Source of the DNA: Streptomyces sp. NBC_01431
GTDB taxonomy: Bacteria > Actinomycetota > Actinomycetes > Streptomycetales > Streptomycetaceae
Assembly (NCBI RefSeq): GCF_036231355.1
Contig: NZ_CP109496.1
Location: 1,860,001-1,924,000 of the forward strand
DNA length: 64,000 nt
Direction: 5' to 3'
The stretch's first letter is position 1. Each line of letters starts with the position of its first letter. The translations under genes and the position numbers were made by a program. The notes beneath the pieces were generated by a model. It had not been told where the DNA came from and searched no databases. It saw only the letters and a program-made list of their open reading frames with translations. Of the stretch, positions 46,991 through 55,307 are shown in pieces.

Positions 46991-47353
46991 ATGCTCAGCC
47001 TCACGATCGAGGACGCCGACCCCGAGGAACGCCGCCCGGCAGGGCCGCTGTACGTGCCGGTTCGGCTCGGCTCTGCCGGAGGGCACCAACTGCGCTTCCT
47101 GCGCGACGAGTTGGGGGTGCGCACTGCCGTCGGGTTCACCAGCCCGGACCGGCTGAACGCCGTTCTGGGCGGCGACCAGGCCTGGATCCGGCTCGCCGAG
47201 CCCGCCCTGAAGGCACTTTCGGCCCCGCTCGGGGTGACCCGCGTGACGGTCGACCCGCTGCTCTCGCCACCGGCCGCGCAAAGGCGGCGCGGCCAGACCG
47301 CATCCGCACCCGCGTCCGCCTGCGCGCGCCGCGACCACGCACTGAGCCTCTAG
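46991..47353 (+). CDS. SAV_915 family protein
   Basis: A 120-residue soluble protein: PAGPLYVPVRLGSAGGHQLRFLRDELGVRTAVGFTSPDRL, AVLGGDQAWIRLAEPALKALSAPLGVTRVTVDPLLSPP. It matches from memory the Streptomyces SAV_915 family related to SseB N-domains; function unknown. GGAGGA lies before ATG 46991. The basic C-terminal tail is low complexity. Confidence 0.82.
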   Translation: MLSLTIEDADPEERRPAGPLYVPVRLGSAGGHQLRFLRDELGVRTAVGFTSPDRLNAVLGGDQAWIRLAEPALKALSAPLGVTRVTVDPLLSPPAAQRRRGQTASAPASACARRDHALSL

Positions 47354-47359
47354 GTCCCG

Positions 47360-47391
47360 GGCTGTCCGGCGGGCCACGGGGCCGGACAGCC
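47360..47391. terminator. Bidirectional terminator between SAV_915 and winged-helix genes
   Basis: GGCTGTCCGGC and GCCGGACAGCC form a perfect 11-bp stem with a 10-base loop between two convergent stops. Confidence 0.8.
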
Positions 47392-48545
47392 TAGTGGCCC
47401 GCGAACTCGCCGAACCGTACGTCGCAGGAGGTGGCCGAGGTCATGTCGGCGAGCAGCCGCGCGCCCTCCTCGGCCACCTCTGTGCGCCGCGCCTTGCCGA
47501 GTGCGCCGAACGGCTGGACGGTGAGCACGGCGGCACCGCCCTTCGCCTCCTCGATGCGCCAGATCCCGGCGAGGAACCCGTCGAGGAGCAGCGTGCGGTG
47601 GGCCTGGTTGCCGTTCCAGCTGCGGCCGCGGTACTCGGCCGGGACCACCCGGGCGCGGTCGGCGTGCGAGAGCAGCAGGTTGTCGAACTCGGGGAGGAAG
47701 CGCGGCGGCGCGGGAACGTCCTCGGGCGGCCGCGCCGCGTCCGGCAGATCGAAGAGTTCGACGCCGTTCTCGTCCTGGAAGACGGCGAGAGCGGGCCGCA
47801 GGCGTTCGAAGGAAGCGGCGAGCCGGGTGAGCCCCGACCAGGCCTGCATGTCCTTCACGGAGGCCGGCCCGAAGGCGCCCAGATAACGCAGTACGGTCTC
47901 GTCGGGTTCGGGCACGGGCGCGGGTGACCGGCCGAGCCAGTGCTCGACGGTCGTGAGCGCGACCTGTCCGCTGCGGCCCCACAGCCCGCGCGGGGTGACC
48001 TGGATCAGCGGGAGCACACAGCGGGCGGCCACGGACAGCGCGAACGGATCGGCGTCCGGCCACACCTTCAGGAGCACCTCGCGCAGTTCCTTCATCGTGT
48101 ACGGCCGTTCTTCGACCAGCGTGCGCACGGTTGCGCCGAGCCGGTCCCGGTCGACCCCGGCGAGCCCCGCACGGAAGCTGTTCAACTCGCGGTCCCGCGC
48201 GGCCTGCACCAACGGGCGCAGGGTGAGTGCGTCGTCCGCGGTGTGCAGGTGGATGGTGGAGCGCAGGGTGACGATGCGCACCACGTCACGCGCCTCCATC
48301 AGCTCCGAGAGCGCTTCCGGGCGGAACCCGGCGAGGCGCGACCAGAGCGCGAAGTACGGCGGCTTCACGTTCTGCGCCTGGAGGCCGAGGAGGTGCGCGA
48401 CGGCGTCCAGGGGCGAGAGCACGTCACTGCGCCGCAGCAGGAGTTGCCGGTCGAGCGTGGCGCGGTTCAGCGCGCGGGCCGAGAGCACGGGGTGGGATGC
48501 GGCCCGGGTACGCCGCGGTCGGGTGCTGCCGGTCTTGGAGGCCAT
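47391..48545 (-). CDS. Winged-helix DNA-binding domain protein (AlkX/YcaQ-like, HTH_42)
   Basis: A 384-residue protein with LLRRSDVLSPLDAVAHLLGLQAQNVKPPYFALWSRL, VRIVTLRSTIHLHTADDAL, GRSWNGNQAHRTLLLDGFLAGIW and AAVLTVQPFG. These are landmarks of the HTH_42 family, which includes DNA glycosylases unhooking crosslinks (AlkZ, YcaQ). QAQ in the N-terminal domain resembles the catalytic QxQ of AlkZ. A repair role is likely but unproven. Start ATG 48545. Confidence 0.85.
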   Translation of the reverse strand: MASKTGSTRPRRTRAASHPVLSARALNRATLDRQLLLRRSDVLSPLDAVAHLLGLQAQNVKPPYFALWSRLAGFRPEALSELMEARDVVRIVTLRSTIHLHTADDALTLRPLVQAARDRELNSFRAGLAGVDRDRLGATVRTLVEERPYTMKELREVLLKVWPDADPFALSVAARCVLPLIQVTPRGLWGRSGQVALTTVEHWLGRSPAPVPEPDETVLRYLGAFGPASVKDMQAWSGLTRLAASFERLRPALAVFQDENGVELFDLPDAARPPEDVPAPPRFLPEFDNLLLSHADRARVVPAEYRGRSWNGNQAHRTLLLDGFLAGIWRIEEAKGGAAVLTVQPFGALGKARRTEVAEEGARLLADMTSATSCDVRFGEFAGH

Positions 48546-48856
48546 GCCCCGCACGCTACCGACCGGCCGTCGCGGGCGGGTACGAGATACCGATCCGGGC
48601 ATGGCCCGCGGTCTCATGTGCTGGAGACGCCTCAAGAAGAGCGGATCGTGATCGCGTTACGAGCTCACGGAAAAGCCTTTGAGCGAGGCCGCGCCTCGCT
48701 GCTACTTTCGTGGCGGATCGTGAAGTCGTCGTAGGGAGGTGAGCCCCGTGAACACAGTTACCCATGGGTGCTCCCCCAACCCGTCACGGTCCGGCGGCTG
48801 ACGTTCGGTGTCGCCAGGAGCGCCTGAGGTAGAGGCACTCCTGGAAGGACACTCCG
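48546..48856 (+). promoter_or_regulatory. Leader region of the GNAT-infA operon with small ORF and hairpin
   Basis: GGGAGG precedes a 17-codon ORF (GTG 48748 to TGA 48801, MNTVTHGCSPNPSRSGG). It is followed by a hairpin with arms CCAGGAGCGCCT (48814-48825) and AGGCACTCCTGG (48833-48844), one G-U pair. The hairpin end touches the GGAAGGA ribosome binding site of the next gene, so it could control translation. Confidence 0.5.
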
Positions 48857-49648
48857 ATGAACCCAAAGCCTTTCACATCTGGCCTGAGCAAGAACGCGGT
48901 GCTGATCACCCGCGTCGCGGACAGGCAATGGCATGCACTGGATGACGACCTCGTGGTCGGCCGCGGATACGCGGAGCACCGGCCCGACGGGCGCTTGTTC
49001 GTCAGCATCGACGCCTGGCACGCTGCCACCTTCGACCGGCTCGCCGAGGCGTTGCTGGCGGAACTGCGGGCGCCGCTGTACACGGTAGTTGACGAAGCCG
49101 ACGCCGAGCTGACGGCCGGCTGGCGGCGGGCCGGTTTCACGATCCGGCGCCGCGAGTGGGAGTACGTCGTGCCGACCGGCCCGCGGGTCACGGGGCTCGA
49201 AGCGGTCCTGCCGCCTTCGGGAGTGACGATCGTGCCCGCCGGGCAGGCGGACGAGAGACTGCTACGGGCGGTGGACCGCGCGATCCGTGATGAAGTCGGG
49301 GCGACCGTCGGGTGGCAGTCGATGCCCGCGGAGGTAATTCCGCGTCCCGAAGGCGACACCATCGTCGACCCGTCGAAGTACGCGGTGGCCGCGGCGCCGG
49401 ACCGCTACCTGGGTCTGATCCGGGTGGTGACGGCGAACCGGCCGCGCATCGGACTGGTCGCGGTCCGGGCCGGCGATCAGCGCCGCGGCATCGCGCGGGC
49501 ACTGCTGGCCCACGCCCTTGGGACGCTGCACCGCTCCGGTTTCGCGACGGCCCACGCCGAAGTCCACCAGTCCAACCAAGCGGCATCGGCGCTGTTCGAG
49601 GGCATCGGCGCCCGGCCGATGAGCAGCAACCTGGAGCTGGTGCGATGA
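48857..49648 (+). CDS. GNAT family N-acetyltransferase
   Basis: A 263-residue acetyltransferase. The N-terminal half is a diverged GNAT-like module ([35 protein letters not shown]). The C-terminal half holds the acetyl-CoA motif [26 protein letters not shown] and the late motif [20 protein letters not shown]. The substrate is unknown. Start ATG 48857 has GGAAGGA. The stop overlaps the ATG of infA (ATGA), so its expression is linked to a translation factor. Confidence 0.92.
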   Translation: MNPKPFTSGLSKNAVLITRVADRQWHALDDDLVVGRGYAEHRPDGRLFVSIDAWHAATFDRLAEALLAELRAPLYTVVDEADAELTAGWRRAGFTIRRREWEYVVPTGPRVTGLEAVLPPSGVTIVPAGQADERLLRAVDRAIRDEVGATVGWQSMPAEVIPRPEGDTIVDPSKYAVAAAPDRYLGLIRVVTANRPRIGLVAVRAGDQRRGIARALLAHALGTLHRSGFATAHAEVHQSNQAASALFEGIGARPMSSNLELVR

Positions 49649-49869
49649 CGAAGAACAGGAATGTCATCGAAGTCGAGGGCAAGGTTGTCGAGTGCCTGCG
49701 CAGCGCCATGTTCACCGTGGAACTCGACAACGGCCACCAGGTGCTCGCCCACATCAGCGGGAAGATCCGCAAGAACTACATCAAGATCGTGCTGGAAGAC
49801 CGGGTGCTGGTGGAGCTCCCGCCGTACGACCTGACGCGCGGCCGGATCGTGTTCCGGTACCGGAACTAG
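49645..49869 (+). CDS. infA: Translation initiation factor IF-1 (paralogue)
   Basis: A 74-residue S1/OB-fold protein with [41 protein letters not shown] and [14 protein letters not shown], the complete IF-1 pattern. It binds the A site of the 30S subunit during initiation. It lacks the ribosomal-protein neighbours of the housekeeping infA and is coupled instead to an acetyltransferase gene, so I take it to be a second, conditional copy. Confidence 0.95.
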   Translation: MTKNRNVIEVEGKVVECLRSAMFTVELDNGHQVLAHISGKIRKNYIKIVLEDRVLVELPPYDLTRGRIVFRYRN

Positions 49870-49900
49870 CGGCAGTCGGCACCTGCCGCAGTCGCTGATC

Positions 49901-49939
49901 CCGGGCCCCGGTCACGGTGTTTCCGTGCCCGGGGCCCGG
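49901..49939 (+). terminator. Terminator of the GNAT-infA operon
   Basis: CCGGGCCCCGG and CCGGGGCCCGG form a perfect 11-bp stem 31 bp after the infA stop. Confidence 0.75.
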
Positions 49940-50301
49940 ATGATGGCTCGCCCGGCCACGGCGCCCGCGCCTCCAGCCGCCGCCGACAAGCCCGACCCGA
50001 GCCGAACCCGCGCTCCTGGGGCAGCAGTTGCATCAACCAACCCCCACAACTCCACAGCCCCGCAGTCGGCTTGCATCATCACACGCACCACTGACACACC
50101 TCGGCCTCCACAACTACCAGGCGGTCCATTGCACATGCAATGCGGATCAAGCCAAGTGCGGAGTGCTTCCCGACCTGCTGCTGGAGGCCGAAGCGCTGCT
50201 CGCGCGGACCTTGTCGCACTCGTGGCACGCAAAGGCGGTCTACCTGGTCAGGCCTCGAAACGCAGGCCGACCCGCAGACCGATCACGACGCGATACGCGC
50301 C
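49940..50301. other. Intergenic region with a 16-bp palindrome, no supportable gene
   Basis: The only structure that stands out is CATTGCA-CA-TGCAATG (50127-50142), a perfect 7-bp inverted repeat. Open frames here change frame or composition quickly. Confidence 0.5.
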
Positions 50302-50871
50302 TCAGCGCACGGCTCCGGCCGCGCGCACTTCGGCCAGCGCTTGCCGTGCCAGTGGGCCGAAGCCCTCACTGTTGTCGGTGTCGATCCATTGGTCGTAGGC
50401 GATCTGCCAGGCGAGTGTGCCCAGTTGCGCGGCCACGCGCGCGGTGAGGCTGGGGACGCCGCGGTGGTTGAGGGCCTCGATCATCGCGGCGGTGAGGTCG
50501 ATTCTCTTCAGGGCTTCGCGTTCGCGCAGTTCCGTATGGGCGTTCAGCACGGCCTGGCGCCGGCTGCTGAACTCGCGGCGCTCCACGGTGAAGAACGTCC
50601 GGCCGAGCGCCTCCAGGGCCTCCGCCACCGCGTCGAGCGGCCCGGACGACGGCGGCGCGGCGGCGATCGCTTCGACGAGCAGGCCGGCCACCGTTCCCCC
50701 GCCGAAGAGCACCTCGCGCTTGTCCTTGAAGTACCGGAAGAACGTGCTCTTCGTGAGCCCCGCGCGCTCCGCGATCTCGATCACGGTCGTGTTCTCGTAG
50801 CCGTGCTCCTCGAAGAGGTCGAGCGCGGCGGCCGCGAGTCGTTCTGGTGCGTCGGGTTGCCAGCGAGCCAT
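50302..50871 (-). CDS. TetR family repressor
   Basis: A 189-residue repressor with N-terminal HTH ALDLFEEHGYENTTVIEIAERAGLTKSTFFRYFKDKREVLFGG and an all-helical ligand domain ending LAWQIAYDQWIDTDNSEGF. It is divergent from an oxidoreductase, with an 11-bp inverted repeat between the two starts, and so is almost certainly its repressor. Confidence 0.95.
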   Translation of the reverse strand: MARWQPDAPERLAAAALDLFEEHGYENTTVIEIAERAGLTKSTFFRYFKDKREVLFGGGTVAGLLVEAIAAAPPSSGPLDAVAEALEALGRTFFTVERREFSSRRQAVLNAHTELREREALKRIDLTAAMIEALNHRGVPSLTARVAAQLGTLAWQIAYDQWIDTDNSEGFGPLARQALAEVRAAGAVR

Positions 50872-50884
50872 GCGAGCAGTGTAC

Positions 50885-50930
50885 GGGACTTGGTCCCATC
50901 ACTACTGTAGGGTCGATGAGACCAAGTCCC
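50885..50930. promoter_or_regulatory. TetR operator with widely spaced 11-bp inverted repeat
   Basis: GGGACTTGGTC (50885-50895) and GACCAAGTCCC (50920-50930) are perfect complements, 24 bp apart, each followed by a CCATCAC-like tail. They flank the divergent promoters of the TetR gene and the oxidoreductase. Confidence 0.8.
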
Positions 50931-50954
50931 ATCACTGGCCAGGAGAGGTCACCG

Positions 50955-51875
50955 ATGAGTAAAGCTGTGCGTTACCGGCGATTTGGCGGACCGGAAGTAC
51001 TCGAACTGCAGGAGATACCCGAGCCGCACGCCGCTCCGGGCGAGGTTCGCGTCCGGGTCACGGCCGCCGGGCTGAATCCGATGGATTGGCAGATCACCAC
51101 GCGGCCCGAGATGGCGGCGCGGTTCGGCATCACCTTGCCGGCCGGGTTCGGCAGCGACTTCGCCGGAGTGGTGGACGAGGTGGGCGCCGATGCCAGGGGA
51201 TTCGCGACCGGCGACCGGGTGTACGGGGCTGCGATTGGCCGGTCCGTCGCCGATTTCGTGCTGGCCAAGACACCTGAGGCAACGCTGTGGCACACACCGG
51301 AGGGTATCGGCGACGCGGTGGCGAGCACGCTTCCGGTGTCCGGACTGACAGCCTCCGCCGCGCTCGCCGCGATCGGGCTCCGCACCGGGGACACCGTCCT
51401 GATCGGCGGAGCGGCGGGTGGCGTGGGGATCTTCGCCGTGCAGCTGGCGAAGCTCGCGGGTGCCCGGGTGCTCGGCACCGCCTCCGAGGGCACGTTCGGA
51501 TTCCTGCGCGGGCTCGGCGCCGAACCCGTGTCGTACGGCCCCGGCCTGGCGGACCGGGTGCGGGCCCTGGCGCCCGAGGGGATCACCGCCGCGACCGACC
51601 TGTTCGGAAGGGAGGCGGCCGAGACCGCGCTCGAACTCGGCGTGGCACCCGAGCGGATCTCCGTCGTGGCCGACGGCCCCGCCCCGCCGCCCGGCGTGCG
51701 CACGGCGGGCGCACTCGACGCGGCTCCGGGCGACCTGGAACGGATCGCCGCCGCGATCCATTCCGGCGAGATCACGGTACCGATCGCGGCGACCTTCCCG
51801 GTCGAGCAGATCCGCGAAGCCGTGACGACGCAGGCCGAGAGGCATGTTCACGGCAAAATCGTGGTCGCCCTGTGA
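50955..51875 (+). CDS. NADP-dependent quinone oxidoreductase-like protein (MDR family)
   Basis: A 306-residue medium-chain reductase. It has the N-terminal GroES-like fold (YRRFGGPEVLELQEIPEP, LNPMDWQI, GFGSDFAGVVDEVG) and the nucleotide motif LIGGAAGGVGIFAVQLAKLAGARVLGTAS. It lacks the zinc ligands of alcohol dehydrogenases, so quinone or enone reduction is likely. Start ATG 50955 has AGGAGAGG. It is controlled by the divergent TetR gene. Confidence 0.94.
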   Translation: MSKAVRYRRFGGPEVLELQEIPEPHAAPGEVRVRVTAAGLNPMDWQITTRPEMAARFGITLPAGFGSDFAGVVDEVGADARGFATGDRVYGAAIGRSVADFVLAKTPEATLWHTPEGIGDAVASTLPVSGLTASAALAAIGLRTGDTVLIGGAAGGVGIFAVQLAKLAGARVLGTASEGTFGFLRGLGAEPVSYGPGLADRVRALAPEGITAATDLFGREAAETALELGVAPERISVVADGPAPPPGVRTAGALDAAPGDLERIAAAIHSGEITVPIAATFPVEQIREAVTTQAERHVHGKIVVAL

Positions 51876-51997
51876 ACCGGCCCAAGGTGGACTCGGCGAC
51901 CAGGATGGGAGCGCGTATCGCGCAGTGACCGTTCTGTGTGGATCAAAGCCCTCACTTGAGCTGTCCGCTCCTCGCGACTCGATACGCGCCCCAAGTC

Positions 51998-52264
51998 CTA
52001 GCTGTGGCCGAGGAGGCTGATGGGATTGACGATGCTCACGGCGCCTCCGATGGCCGTGGCGCTGACGGCGACGTTTTTGGCGATTGCGCTGAGTTTGTCG
52101 GGGACTTCGTGGTTGCTGAGGTCGATCACCTGGTTGACGTTGACTGGGGCGGTCTCGGAGGCCGGGGCCAGCGCGATGCTTCCCAGCGAGAGAAGGGCGC
52201 CTGCAGCGATAGCGGTGATGACCCGGCGAACAGTGCTTACGCCACGGCTCCCTTGTACGGGCAT
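51998..52264 (-). CDS. Small secreted protein, 88 aa
   Basis: ATG 52264 gives MPVQGSRGVSTVRRVITAIA, with a signal peptide whose core is ITAIAAGALLSLGSIALAPAS. The mature part (about 52 residues, ETAPVNVNQVIDLSNHEV to ISLLGHS) is hydrophobic with no cysteine. It is reminiscent of small streptomycete surface peptides but matches no family I can name. Confidence 0.65.
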   Translation of the reverse strand: MPVQGSRGVSTVRRVITAIAAGALLSLGSIALAPASETAPVNVNQVIDLSNHEVPDKLSAIAKNVAVSATAIGGAVSIVNPISLLGHS

Positions 52265-52444
52265 ATCGGGTGATCCGACGGGCAGCATGCCCAACCCGCA
52301 GCTCCGTGCACCGTCCGCGCAGGGGCGCCCGGAAGCCTCCCACGGAGGGCGCATGGGACTAGCCCGGCGCCGCGCGCCGCGCCTGGCGGACCAGCAACGG
52401 ACTCATCGGACAGGCCCCAGGCCTCCCGCCGGGTCAAACGCCCA

Positions 52445-52510
52445 TCACGCCTCGAACCGATACCCCATCCCCCGCGCCGTGATCAGGTGGCGAGGGTGGG
52501 ACCGGTCCGG
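52445..52510 (-). pseudogene. C-terminal remnant of a KdpE/OmpR-type response regulator
   Basis: The frame reads PDRSHPRHLITARGMGYRFEA-stop, the typical last residues of an OmpR-type winged-helix regulator such as KdpE. Nothing upstream of it in frame belongs to such a protein. It is fused at its 5' side to a short membrane-protein gene. Confidence 0.6.
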
Positions 52511-52581
52511 CCCCCCCTGGCGACGAGCGCCACCAGCGCGAAGACCGCGACCGTGGTGACGACGAAGGCCACGTCGGCCAT
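52483..52581 (-). CDS. Tiny membrane protein, 32 aa, 3' end replaced by kdpE sequence
   Basis: ATG 52581 with AGGAG seven bases upstream gives MADVAFVVTTVAVFALVALV, a single membrane helix, then ARGG and out-of-frame kdpE sequence. I recall similar small helices encoded just before kdpF in streptomycete kdp operons, so this is likely the first gene of a lost operon. Confidence 0.45.
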   Translation of the reverse strand: MADVAFVVTTVAVFALVALVARGGRTGPTLAT

Positions 52582-52614
52582 CGTGAACTCCTGAAAGAGG
52601 CTCGGAAAACAACA

Positions 52615-52644
52615 GGCCTGATGAGGAAATCTCCTCATCAGGCC
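52615..52644 (-). terminator. Terminator downstream of the DEAD helicase
   Basis: GGCCTGATGAGGA and TCCTCATCAGGCC form a perfect 13-bp stem with a 4-base loop; TGTTGTTTTCC follows on the minus strand. Confidence 0.9.
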
Positions 52645-52759
52645 GTTTTCGCCACCGTTGACGCGCCTCTTACGGTCAGCCCCGCGCCCTTGACGCCTCT
52701 CTTACGCCGCCGGGTTCCGCCATCGCCCCGGCCCCGCTGGCTCGCCCCGGGCCGGCCGG

Positions 52760-54277
52760 TTATGCGGCCCGGCGGACCCGCGCGGCCTTGCGGGCCTCGG
52801 CGAGTTCACGGGACTCTCCGGCGCGGCGCGAGGTGGCGCGGCCGGACTGGCCGCGGGCGGTGCCCCGACCAAGGAAGGGGGCCTGGCCGCGCTGGGGGCG
52901 GTCCGCGGGGGGTGCGGAGGGGCCGATCGGGATGCCGGAGGGGGCCTTGGCGCCCGTGATGCGGCTCAGCTCGGCCTCGCCGGAGCGGACCTGGGTGATG
53001 GTCGGGGTGATCCCGGCGGCCACCATCAGGCGGCTCATCTCGCGGCGCTGGTTGGGCAGGACCAGCGTGACGACGCTGCCGGACTCGCCGGCGCGGGCGG
53101 TGCGACCACCGCGGTGCAGGTAGTCCTTGTGGTCGGTCGGCGGGTCGACGTTCACCACGAGGTCGAGGTTGTCGACGTGGATGCCGCGCGCGGCGACGTT
53201 CGTGGCCACCAGGACCGACACGGCGCCGGTCTTGAACTGGGCCAGCGTCCGGGTGCGCTGCGGCTGGGACTTGCCGCCGTGCAGAGCCGCGGCGCGCACC
53301 CCGCTCTGGAGCAGGTGCTTGGTGAGCTGGTCCACGGCGTGCTTGGTGTCCAGGAACATGATGACCCGGCCGTCGCGGGCCGCGATCTCGGTCGTCGTGG
53401 CGTACTTGTCGGCGCTCTGCACGTGCAGTACGTGGTGCTCCATCGTGGTGACCGCGCCGGCCGACGGGTCGACGGAGTGGACCACCGGGTCGTGCAGGTA
53501 GCGCCGGACCAGCAGGTCGACGTTGCGGTCCAGGGTCGCCGAGAACAGCATCCGCTGGCCGTCCGGGCGCACCTGGTCTAGCAGTTCGGTGACCTGCGGC
53601 ATGAAGCCCATGTCGGCCATCTGGTCGGCCTCGTCGAGGACGGTGATGGCGACCCGGTCCAGACGGCAGTCGCGGCGCTCGATGAGGTCCTTGAGGCGGC
53701 CCGGCGTGGCGACGACGACCTCGGCGCCGGAGCGCAGCGCGCTCGCCTGGCGGCCGATCGACATGCCGCCGACGACGGTGGCCATCCGCAGCTTGAGGGC
53801 GCGGGCGTACGGGGTGAGGGCGTCGGTGACCTGCTGGGCCAGCTCGCGGGTGGGCACCAGGACCAGGGCGAGCGGCTGCTTGGAGTCGGCGCGCCGGCCC
53901 GCGGTACGGGCGAGCAGCGCGAGGCCGAAGGCCAGGGTCTTGCCCGAGCCGGTACGGCCGCGGCCCAGGACATCGCGGCCCGCGAGGGAGTTCGGCAGGG
54001 TGGCCGCCTGGATGGGGAACGGCTCGTTCATGCCCAGGCTGGTGAGCAGGTCGAGCACCTCGGCGGGCAGATCGAGATCGGCGAAGCCCGCGACGGGGGG
54101 CAGTGCCGGGGTGATGGTGACGGGCAGGGCGAACTCGCCCTGGACCGCGGCGGGCCTGCGGGCGCCGCCGGAGCGGCCCGCGCCCTGCGGACGAAAGCGG
54201 GCCCCGCGGTCGGCGCCCGAGGAGCCGCCCTTGCGGGAGCCGGAGTAGCGGTCGTTCGTACGAGCTGAACGGTTCAA
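52760..54277 (-). CDS. DEAD-box ATP-dependent RNA helicase
   Basis: A 505-residue helicase with Q motif region FPIQAATLPNSLAGRD, Walker A GRGRTGSGKT, PTRELAQQV, VVATPGRLKDL, DEAD in VLDEADQMADMGF, FSATL, and motif V/VI ATNVAARGIHV and HRGGRTARAG. The Arg/Gly-rich tail helps RNA binding. TTG 54277 is chosen because GGAAGG lies six bases before it and gives NRSARTNDRYSGSRKGG. The cold-shock gene lies just upstream on the same strand, as in other streptomycetes. Confidence 0.96.
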   Translation of the reverse strand: MNRSARTNDRYSGSRKGGSSGADRGARFRPQGAGRSGGARRPAAVQGEFALPVTITPALPPVAGFADLDLPAEVLDLLTSLGMNEPFPIQAATLPNSLAGRDVLGRGRTGSGKTLAFGLALLARTAGRRADSKQPLALVLVPTRELAQQVTDALTPYARALKLRMATVVGGMSIGRQASALRSGAEVVVATPGRLKDLIERRDCRLDRVAITVLDEADQMADMGFMPQVTELLDQVRPDGQRMLFSATLDRNVDLLVRRYLHDPVVHSVDPSAGAVTTMEHHVLHVQSADKYATTTEIAARDGRVIMFLDTKHAVDQLTKHLLQSGVRAAALHGGKSQPQRTRTLAQFKTGAVSVLVATNVAARGIHVDNLDLVVNVDPPTDHKDYLHRGGRTARAGESGSVVTLVLPNQRREMSRLMVAAGITPTITQVRSGEAELSRITGAKAPSGIPIGPSAPPADRPQRGQAPFLGRGTARGQSGRATSRRAGESRELAEARKAARVRRAA

Positions 54278-54608
54278 GGAGAACCTTCCTCGATATGGCA
54301 CGTATCGAGGGACTCCCGGCGGAATTGTGCGGCCGGGACATCGCAAGAACGAGCCGAAACAGAAGTCGAATTCTGATCCGGCCGCACGCGGGCGCGGGAA
54401 TTCCCCGCCCGGTGTCGGAATGCCGGTGCATCCGCCGCCTCGGAAGGCGGACGGGCCGGATCAGGACAGCGGGCTGAGCCGCGCCGGGCCGGGGCCACGG
54501 GCGGTCGTCCGCTGGGTGGCGGGACGCTCCGGGCGGTGCCCGGTGTCCCGCGGGTCGTGGAAAGAACGCCGTCGTGGTGGGACGGCCGACCCGGTGAAAC
54601 AGCAACGA
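54278..54608. other. Leader of the DEAD helicase
   Basis: About 330 bases between the cold-shock terminator and the helicase start, with no gene I can support. It probably holds the helicase promoter and a 5' leader. Confidence 0.4.
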
Positions 54609-54642
54609 GCTGGGGCCCGCACCGCAAGGTGCGAGCCCCAGC
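54609..54642 (-). terminator. Terminator of the cold-shock gene
   Basis: GCTGGGGC and GCCCCAGC arms enclose an inner CGCACC/GGTGCG stem 23 bp after the stop. Confidence 0.8.
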
Positions 54643-54664
54643 CGCGTTCAGAAACGCCTCAGCG

Positions 54665-54868
54665 TCAGGCAGGCGTGATGTTCTCGGCCTGCGGGCCCTT
54701 CTGGCCCTGCGTGACGTCGAAGTTCACCTTCTGGCCTTCCTGAAGCTCACGGAAGCCCTGGGCGGCGATGTTCGAGTAGTGGGCGAACACGTCCGGACCG
54801 CCACCCTCCTGCTCAATGAAGCCGAAGCCCTTTTCCGCGTTGAACCACTTCACGGTGCCAGTAGCCAT
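54665..54868 (-). CDS. Cold-shock protein (CspA family)
   Basis: A 67-residue OB-fold RNA chaperone: [20 protein letters not shown] with RNP1 KGFGFI and RNP2 DVFAHY at 26-31, ending [12 protein letters not shown]. It melts mRNA structure and works alongside DEAD helicases such as its neighbour. ATG 54868 follows GGAGATATGAC. Confidence 0.97.
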   Translation of the reverse strand: MATGTVKWFNAEKGFGFIEQEGGGPDVFAHYSNIAAQGFRELQEGQKVNFDVTQGQKGPQAENITPA

Positions 54869-55307
54869 GTCATATCTCCTTCGGGGCATGCCCGGGGGTC
54901 CGCACTGTGCTGACCCCGTTGTTACTGTGATGATTGCCCCGTCCGGAAATTCACCGGAAATACAAAAGCGCCCGACGGCATAAAACCATCAAGGCACTTG
55001 AAGTCTTTGGGAACCACAACTGCAACTGGGAGCAACCGTAGCACGGATCCGCCGGGGCAGCACGGCAAATACTACTATTTCGGCTGAGCCATCAGAAACC
55101 CTTGCCGTACCGCACATGAATTTCTGTGGTCGCGGCGACAAATATTTTCTCCGGAAGCGGCCGGGCCGACCTCAACAGGGCGTCAGGACCGGCCAGTTGG
55201 CGACCGGACGGGCACCCTCGCACTTGATCTTCGGCGGCCACCCCGAACACTGGTGGGGGCGCGGAGACCGTGCGCGAAACCCGTCTGCGGAGAAATGAGA
55301 GCCCCAC
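54869..55307. other. Promoter and long leader of the cold-shock gene; promoter of the SDR gene
   Basis: No gene is visible. On the minus strand TACGGT (55035-55040) is a fair -10 box, which would give a 5' leader of about 160 bases, similar in length to known csp leaders. GTCCGGAAATTCACCGGAAATAC near 54940-54962 can fold. The stretch is unusually A/T-rich for this window. Confidence 0.4.

Noticed and set aside
55116-55298. Small plus-strand ORF before the SDR gene (MNFCGRGDKYFLRKRPG)
   Set aside because: It has no ribosome binding site or family resemblance, and it lies in the promoter region of the cold-shock and SDR genes.
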